Source: an uncultured Bacilli bacterium
GTDB lineage: Bacteria; Bacillota_I; Bacilli_A; RF39; UBA660
NCBI GenBank assembly: GCA_934098515.1
Contig: CAKOOK010000004.1
Span: 1 to 64,000 of the forward strand
Length of the DNA stretch: 64,000 nt
Direction of reading: 5' to 3'
Shown here one piece after another: positions 60,132-64,000 of the stretch. Numbering within the stretch: the stretch's first letter is position 1; every line of letters starts with the position of its first letter. The notes beneath the pieces were generated by a model, which was given only the letters and a program-made list of their open reading frames with translations, was not told where the DNA came from and searched no databases. The translations under genes and the position numbers were made by a program.

Positions 60132-62333
60132 ATGAAGAAAGAAATGAAAAGGGAAGTAGAGGATGCATTAGAGATATTAAATGGCTTAATTAGTAATTAT
60201 AATGATTTCTTTATTAATGAAAGTAAGCCGATTCCAGATGAGATAAAAGATACTTATTTAAATGTTGCTAAAGCGTTTATGAACGATCTTAAAGAAGAAG
60301 ATTTAAAGAAATATCAAAAGTCTTCTTCTTATGAAGATTTGGTAAGTAAATATAATACTCTTAAAAGTAATGTTAGTGAAGCAGAATCTAGAATAAAAGA
60401 TCATAATGATAAAGTAATAATGCTTGATAAAGAAAATAAAATTAAAGATATGGGTGAGATTAGTAGTGATGCATCTATTCAAGATGATATTATTACTGTG
60501 CCTAGTGAAGAACTTCTTTTGGCAAGTAGTGCTGATGATAAACTTAAATATGTTACTGATAAGATTAAGTATGTAACTTCTTTAGAAGGCACTTTAGAAG
60601 AAGAAATATTAATTCTTACTTATACTAATAAGGATTCTAAGAGTTATATGAATGCTCTTAAAGATTATCCTAATGTTGGGGTTATGCCAATAAATAAGTT
60701 TATTTATTCATTAAGTGATATTAAAACAACAGAGGTGTCACTTAATAAAGTGATAGATGAAGAATTATCTAATAACTTAAAGGATGATAATTATACTAGA
60801 AATTTAGTTTTATATTTATTACATTATCATCAAAATACATATTCTTCTTTAGCGTTTAGTGATAAAAATTCTTATAATGATTATCTCGATAGTTTGAATT
60901 TAAAGACACTTAAGGGTGAAACAGTAAGTAGTCCAGCGATTTTAAATATTACTGATTTTCTTACTGAGAATAAAGTTAATTATAAGATTAAGAATATTTT
61001 AGAAGATAATGAGATATTTAATGTAATTAGTTTAGATAATGATATAGATATTATTTATTTTGAGTTAGATGAAAAAGGTGAGAGGCCAGTATTTTTTAAA
61101 GATAGTTATAAGGAGATTATTGATAAGATTAGAAGTGATTATGAAAGTAGTCATACTAAGTTAGTTGAGTGTTATGCTTACGAAAAGAAAAACGGTTCTA
61201 TTATTAATAATTTATATACTAAGTTATATGATGCTGGTGTTAAGTTTGCTTTAGAAGATGCTAGTGTTCTTTTAGAATTATTAGAAAAACAAAATCCTAA
61301 TTTAATGGTATCTATTAAAGAAGCAATGCAAATAACAATTAATGCTTTAATTCAAGAAAATAAAACTCTTGATGAATTTAATGATTCATTAAGTGAACGT
61401 AAGCTTGCCGAACTTTTAAAACCTATTTATGATAAGTGTGATGTTTTAAATGATTTAGGTACAGAAACATATAAAATAGCAGATAGTCTTAAAGATAATT
61501 TAAATTATAAGTATATAGTAGTTGATAGTTTTGAAGAAATAACTACTTCTAAGTTTAAATTAATTCAAAGGATTAAAGATATTACGCAGGCTAATTTACT
61601 ATTTTTAGGTGATGACTGGCAAAGTATCTATTTAAATAGTGGAACTAATCCTAAATATATTAAAAATATTAAGAAGTATTATCCTAATATTAAAATTACA
61701 CTTCTTCCATATAATCCAGTTAACTATAAACTTTATGAAATTGCTAAGTTAGTTATTGGGAAGACAAATAATTATTATGATAAAAAAGTTACTGGTACGA
61801 GTAATGGTTCATCTATTGGAGTAGTGTATGTTAAAGATAAAAATGAGATTAAAGATAAAATAGCAAATAAGATTAAAGATTTAACTGGTAGTATTACTCT
61901 TTTAGGTAGATATGCTAGTGATAATCCTAATATTCCTGATGTGAAATTTGCTTTAATAAATGATTCTAAAACTTATAATTCAGACTATACTTTTATAATA
62001 AATACAGAAAAAGGTTTATGTGGTTATCCAAATGAATTAATTAATAATGTTATCTTAAATAAAATAATTGAAATAGAGCCAGCAATATATAATGAGTATC
62101 GGTCTTTAGCAAATGTTATTAGAAATACTAATAAAAGAGTGTATTTGGTAGTTAATGAAGAAAACACCTCTAAAGTATTTAAGGATATTTTTAATATTTA
62201 TAAGGATGATATTTCGAGAGAAGAAAATGAGTGCCCGGTATGTGGAAGTGCTCTTGTTATAAAACCAGTTCTTGATAAGGAAGAACTAGCGTGTTCTAAT
62301 GAAAAATGTAGTTATTACAGAGAGATAAATTAG
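60132..62333 (+). CDS. Degenerate SF1 (UvrD/HelD-like) helicase-related protein with zinc ribbon
   Basis: The 733-aa protein follows HerA by 17 bp. The middle part resembles DNA helicase IV: YIVVDSFEEITTSKFKLI stands where IVDEFQDIS is expected and LLFLGDDWQSIYLNSG (~490-505) matches motif III. A Walker A is absent and motif II lacks its Asp-Glu, so ATPase activity is unlikely. The C-terminus has a four-Cys zinc ribbon (Cys701, Cys704, Cys721, Cys726; CPVCGS..CSNEKC). It may be a DNA-binding partner of the HerA ATPase. The RBS is weak; ATG 60132 is preferred to GTG 60126. Confidence 0.7.
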   Translation: MKKEMKREVEDALEILNGLISNYNDFFINESKPIPDEIKDTYLNVAKAFMNDLKEEDLKKYQKSSSYEDLVSKYNTLKSNVSEAESRIKDHNDKVIMLDKENKIKDMGEISSDASIQDDIITVPSEELLLASSADDKLKYVTDKIKYVTSLEGTLEEEILILTYTNKDSKSYMNALKDYPNVGVMPINKFIYSLSDIKTTEVSLNKVIDEELSNNLKDDNYTRNLVLYLLHYHQNTYSSLAFSDKNSYNDYLDSLNLKTLKGETVSSPAILNITDFLTENKVNYKIKNILEDNEIFNVISLDNDIDIIYFELDEKGERPVFFKDSYKEIIDKIRSDYESSHTKLVECYAYEKKNGSIINNLYTKLYDAGVKFALEDASVLLELLEKQNPNLMVSIKEAMQITINALIQENKTLDEFNDSLSERKLAELLKPIYDKCDVLNDLGTETYKIADSLKDNLNYKYIVVDSFEEITTSKFKLIQRIKDITQANLLFLGDDWQSIYLNSGTNPKYIKNIKKYYPNIKITLLPYNPVNYKLYEIAKLVIGKTNNYYDKKVTGTSNGSSIGVVYVKDKNEIKDKIANKIKDLTGSITLLGRYASDNPNIPDVKFALINDSKTYNSDYTFIINTEKGLCGYPNELINNVILNKIIEIEPAIYNEYRSLANVIRNTNKRVYLVVNEENTSKVFKDIFNIYKDDISREENECPVCGSALVIKPVLDKEELACSNEKCSYYREIN

Positions 62334-62350
62334 AATTAATTGTATGGGAC

Positions 62351-62379
62351 TTGAAAAGCACATTAAATTGTGATAGACT
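62351..62379 (+). promoter_or_regulatory. Promoter of thrS
   Basis: TTGAAA (62351-62356), 17-bp spacer, TAGACT (62374-62379). Confidence 0.65.
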
Positions 62380-62384
62380 TGAAG

Positions 62385-62600
62385 TTAGTTAAAAAAGTTT
62401 TGATTAGGACATGGCATTATTCTTAGTCTTATTAAGCGAAGTTATGATGGTGAGAGATAACTAAAGAAAAGAGTATTTGTTACTACCTATGAACTGGTCT
62501 TGAAAAAGAACCCCGGTGATGAGCCGTTACTTAAATAAAGGTAAAAATGGATGGTACCGTGTTTATGCACTCCTGCTAATTATGGCAGGAGTTTTTTTAA
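62385..62600 (+). ncRNA. T-box riboswitch, Thr specifier
   Basis: The T-box motif AAAATGGATGGTACCGTG is at ~62544-62561. Stem I has GCGAAGTTATGATGGTGAGAG in the apical part, and ACTACC at 62482-62487 supplies a Thr specifier (ACT followed by A, or ACC). The terminator is ACTCCTGC (62569-62576)/GCAGGAGT (62585-62592) with a T run. It senses uncharged tRNA-Thr and controls thrS. Confidence 0.9.
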
Positions 62601-62617
62601 CTAAGAAGGAGGATTTT

Positions 62618-64000
62618 ATGATAAATATTAAAGAAAATGAAGAACTTCATGTATTAAACCATAGCTGTGCTCATTTACTAGCACAAGCTGTAAAGCATTT
62701 ATATCCAAATGCTAAGTTCTGGGTAGGACCTGTAACCACAGAAGGATTCTACTATGATATCGATTTAGGAGATGTTACTTTAACAAATGATGATTTACCT
62801 AAGATTGAAAAAGAGATGAAAAAAATTAGTAAAGATGGTAAGAGAATTGTTCGTGAAGAAATATCTAAAGAAGAGGCTTTAGAAAAGTTTAAGGAAGATC
62901 CATATAAAATTGATTTGATAAGCCGTATGGATGAAGATAATACAGTTATTTCAATGTATACTCAAGGAGATTTTACTGATCTTTGCCGTGGACCACATGT
63001 AGCAACGGTTAAAGAACTTAAGCATTTTAAACTTTTAAAAGTAAGTGGTGCTTATTGGAAGGGTGATGTTAAAAATAAGATGCTTCAAAGAATCTATGGT
63101 GTTTGCTTTACTAATGAAGAAGATTTGAATAATTGTCTTGCGGAAATAGAAGAAGCTAAGCAAAGAGATCATCGTAAGATTGGTAAAGATATGGAAATAT
63201 TCATGACTGATGAATTAGTTGGTGCTGGTATGCCTTTATGGCTTCCAAATGGAGCAATTATTAGAAAACAACTAGAAAACTATATCTATGATAAGGAACA
63301 AAAGTTAGGATATAATCATGTATACACTCCATGTGTTGGTACAGTAAATCTATATAAGACTAGCGGACACTGGGATCATTATAAAGAAAATATGTTCCCA
63401 ATGATGAAAGTTGATGATGAAGAATTTGTTTTAAGACCAATGAACTGCCCTCATCATATGCTTGTTTATAAAAATAAGTTACATTCATATAGAGATTTAC
63501 CTATTAGAATTGGTGAATTTGCGACTGACTTTAGATATGAAGCAAGTGGTGCTGTTAAAGGACTTGAAAGAGTTAGATGCATGTGTCAAAATGATGCACA
63601 CTTATTTGTAACTCCTGAACAAATTGGTGATGAATTTAAAAAAGTTGTAAGTCTAATTCTAGATGTATATAAAGATTTTGGTATTAAGAATTATAAGTTT
63701 AGATTATCTTTAAGAGATAAAGAAGATAAAGAAAAATACTTTGATGATGATGAAATGTGGGATATGGCTGAAAATAAGCTTAGAGAAGTACTTAATGACT
63801 TAGGTGTTGAGTATTTTGAAGCTAAGGGTGAAGCAGCATTCTATGGACCTAAATTAGATGTTGAGGTTAAACCAGCAGTAGGGCCTGAGGTTACATTATC
63901 AACTTGTCAGTTAGACTTCTTACTTCCTAGAAGATTTGAATTATCTTACATTGATAATAAGGGTGAGAAACAAATACCAGTAGTTCTTCATAGAGCTATC
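62618..64000 (+). CDS. thrS: Threonyl-tRNA synthetase (3' end outside window), no TGS domain
   Basis: 461 codons are visible, in frame to the window edge. The N2 editing domain begins at once ([15 protein letters not shown], HxxxH metal/editing site; DLCRGPHV), followed by the class II catalytic core: [18 protein letters not shown] (motif 1), [41 protein letters not shown] (motif 2). The usual ~60-residue N-terminal TGS domain is missing: the terminator hairpin and AAGAAGGAGG RBS directly precede this ATG. T-box regulated. Confidence 0.95.
   Translation, partial: MINIKENEELHVLNHSCAHLLAQAVKHLYPNAKFWVGPVTTEGFYYDIDLGDVTLTNDDLPKIEKEMKKISKDGKRIVREEISKEEALEKFKEDPYKIDLISRMDEDNTVISMYTQGDFTDLCRGPHVATVKELKHFKLLKVSGAYWKGDVKNKMLQRIYGVCFTNEEDLNNCLAEIEEAKQRDHRKIGKDMEIFMTDELVGAGMPLWLPNGAIIRKQLENYIYDKEQKLGYNHVYTPCVGTVNLYKTSGHWDHYKENMFPMMKVDDEEFVLRPMNCPHHMLVYKNKLHSYRDLPIRIGEFATDFRYEASGAVKGLERVRCMCQNDAHLFVTPEQIGDEFKKVVSLILDVYKDFGIKNYKFRLSLRDKEDKEKYFDDDEMWDMAENKLREVLNDLGVEYFEAKGEAAFYGPKLDVEVKPAVGPEVTLSTCQLDFLLPRRFELSYIDNKGEKQIPVVLHRAI

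Noticed and set aside
1..64000. Mollicute-type code with TGA as Trp
   Set aside because: Conserved proteins use TGG for Trp, and several genes end at TGA at the expected family length.
1..64000. A DGR reverse transcriptase, Avd protein or template repeat in the window
   Set aside because: I found no protein with reverse-transcriptase motifs and no fourth copy of the variable-segment tail, so these must lie elsewhere if they exist.
1..64000. tRNA or rRNA genes
   Set aside because: No GGTTC-type T-loop with an adjoining acceptor stem was seen in any intergenic gap; the structured RNAs here are T-boxes.

Overview
The window is a dense, AT-rich, Gram-positive type chromosome segment using the standard genetic code: TGA works as a stop and Trp is TGG throughout. 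Sporulation-type genes (spoIIIAH, gerE, gerM, ylbJ), two T-box leaders, recU-ponA, dnaD-nth, ylbJ/ylbL neighbourhoods and strong A/T third-position codon use point to a low-GC Bacilli/Erysipelotrichia-like Firmicute, probably an uncultured gut lineage. The absence of outer-membrane functions agrees with this. The exact taxon cannot be named from sequence alone.

Layout. 1-995: 3' part of a hypervariable surface-protein gene. 1.1-7.0 kb: Xer recombinase, small membrane protein, pyruvate phosphate dikinase, class III-like Fic protein, XRE regulator. 7.1-8.9 kb (minus): gerM, gerE, spoIIIAH. 9.0-12.1 kb: a CmpB-like membrane protein, then a C39 peptidase/ABC exporter followed by two very small genes with double-glycine leaders, which look like a two-peptide bacteriocin or signal. 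12.2-24.6 kb: housekeeping (cca, dnaD, nth, ponA, recU, engB, der, trmH-type methylase, rimM, trmD, rplS) plus a prepilin-like gene. 24.6-26.2 kb: second hypervariable protein. 26.2-37.4 kb: nucleoside phosphorylase, a Tad-type pilus/secretion locus, FtsW/SpoVE, YlbJ, YlbL, glycosyltransferase. 37.4-42.0 kb: mutS, nusB, xseA, xseB. 42.0-43.3 kb: third hypervariable protein behind a promoter with a 10-G tract. 43.4-52.6 kb: kinase-like protein, AAA/DUF4143 ATPase, hisS, Asn T-box, a degenerate HisRS-like paralogue, asnS, gatCAB. 52.7-62.3 kb: two ABC ATPase-FtsX proteins, a helical protein, a HerA-type ATPase and a degenerate SF1 helicase-like protein. 62.3-64.0 kb: Thr T-box and the 5' part of thrS.

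Most interesting. (1) Three dispersed paralogous genes end in a GC-rich segment of about 120 bp. Its codons mostly end in C or T and differ at first and second positions, and it is followed by a nearly invariant tail. This is the signature of variable repeats of a diversity-generating retroelement (DGR). No reverse transcriptase or template repeat is visible here, so the retroelement would act in trans. (2) The third target has a consensus sigma-A promoter (TTGACA, 17 bp, TATACT) whose spacer holds ten consecutive G, so phase-variable expression is likely on top of retroelement diversification. (3) The exporter is followed by two unrecorded small peptide genes with GG leaders and GxxxG motifs. 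(4) A perfect 29-bp inverted repeat exactly 800 bp apart places the same leader and ribosome-binding site upstream of the spoIIIAH side and of the peptide exporter, so an invertible switch or a shared regulatory leader is possible.
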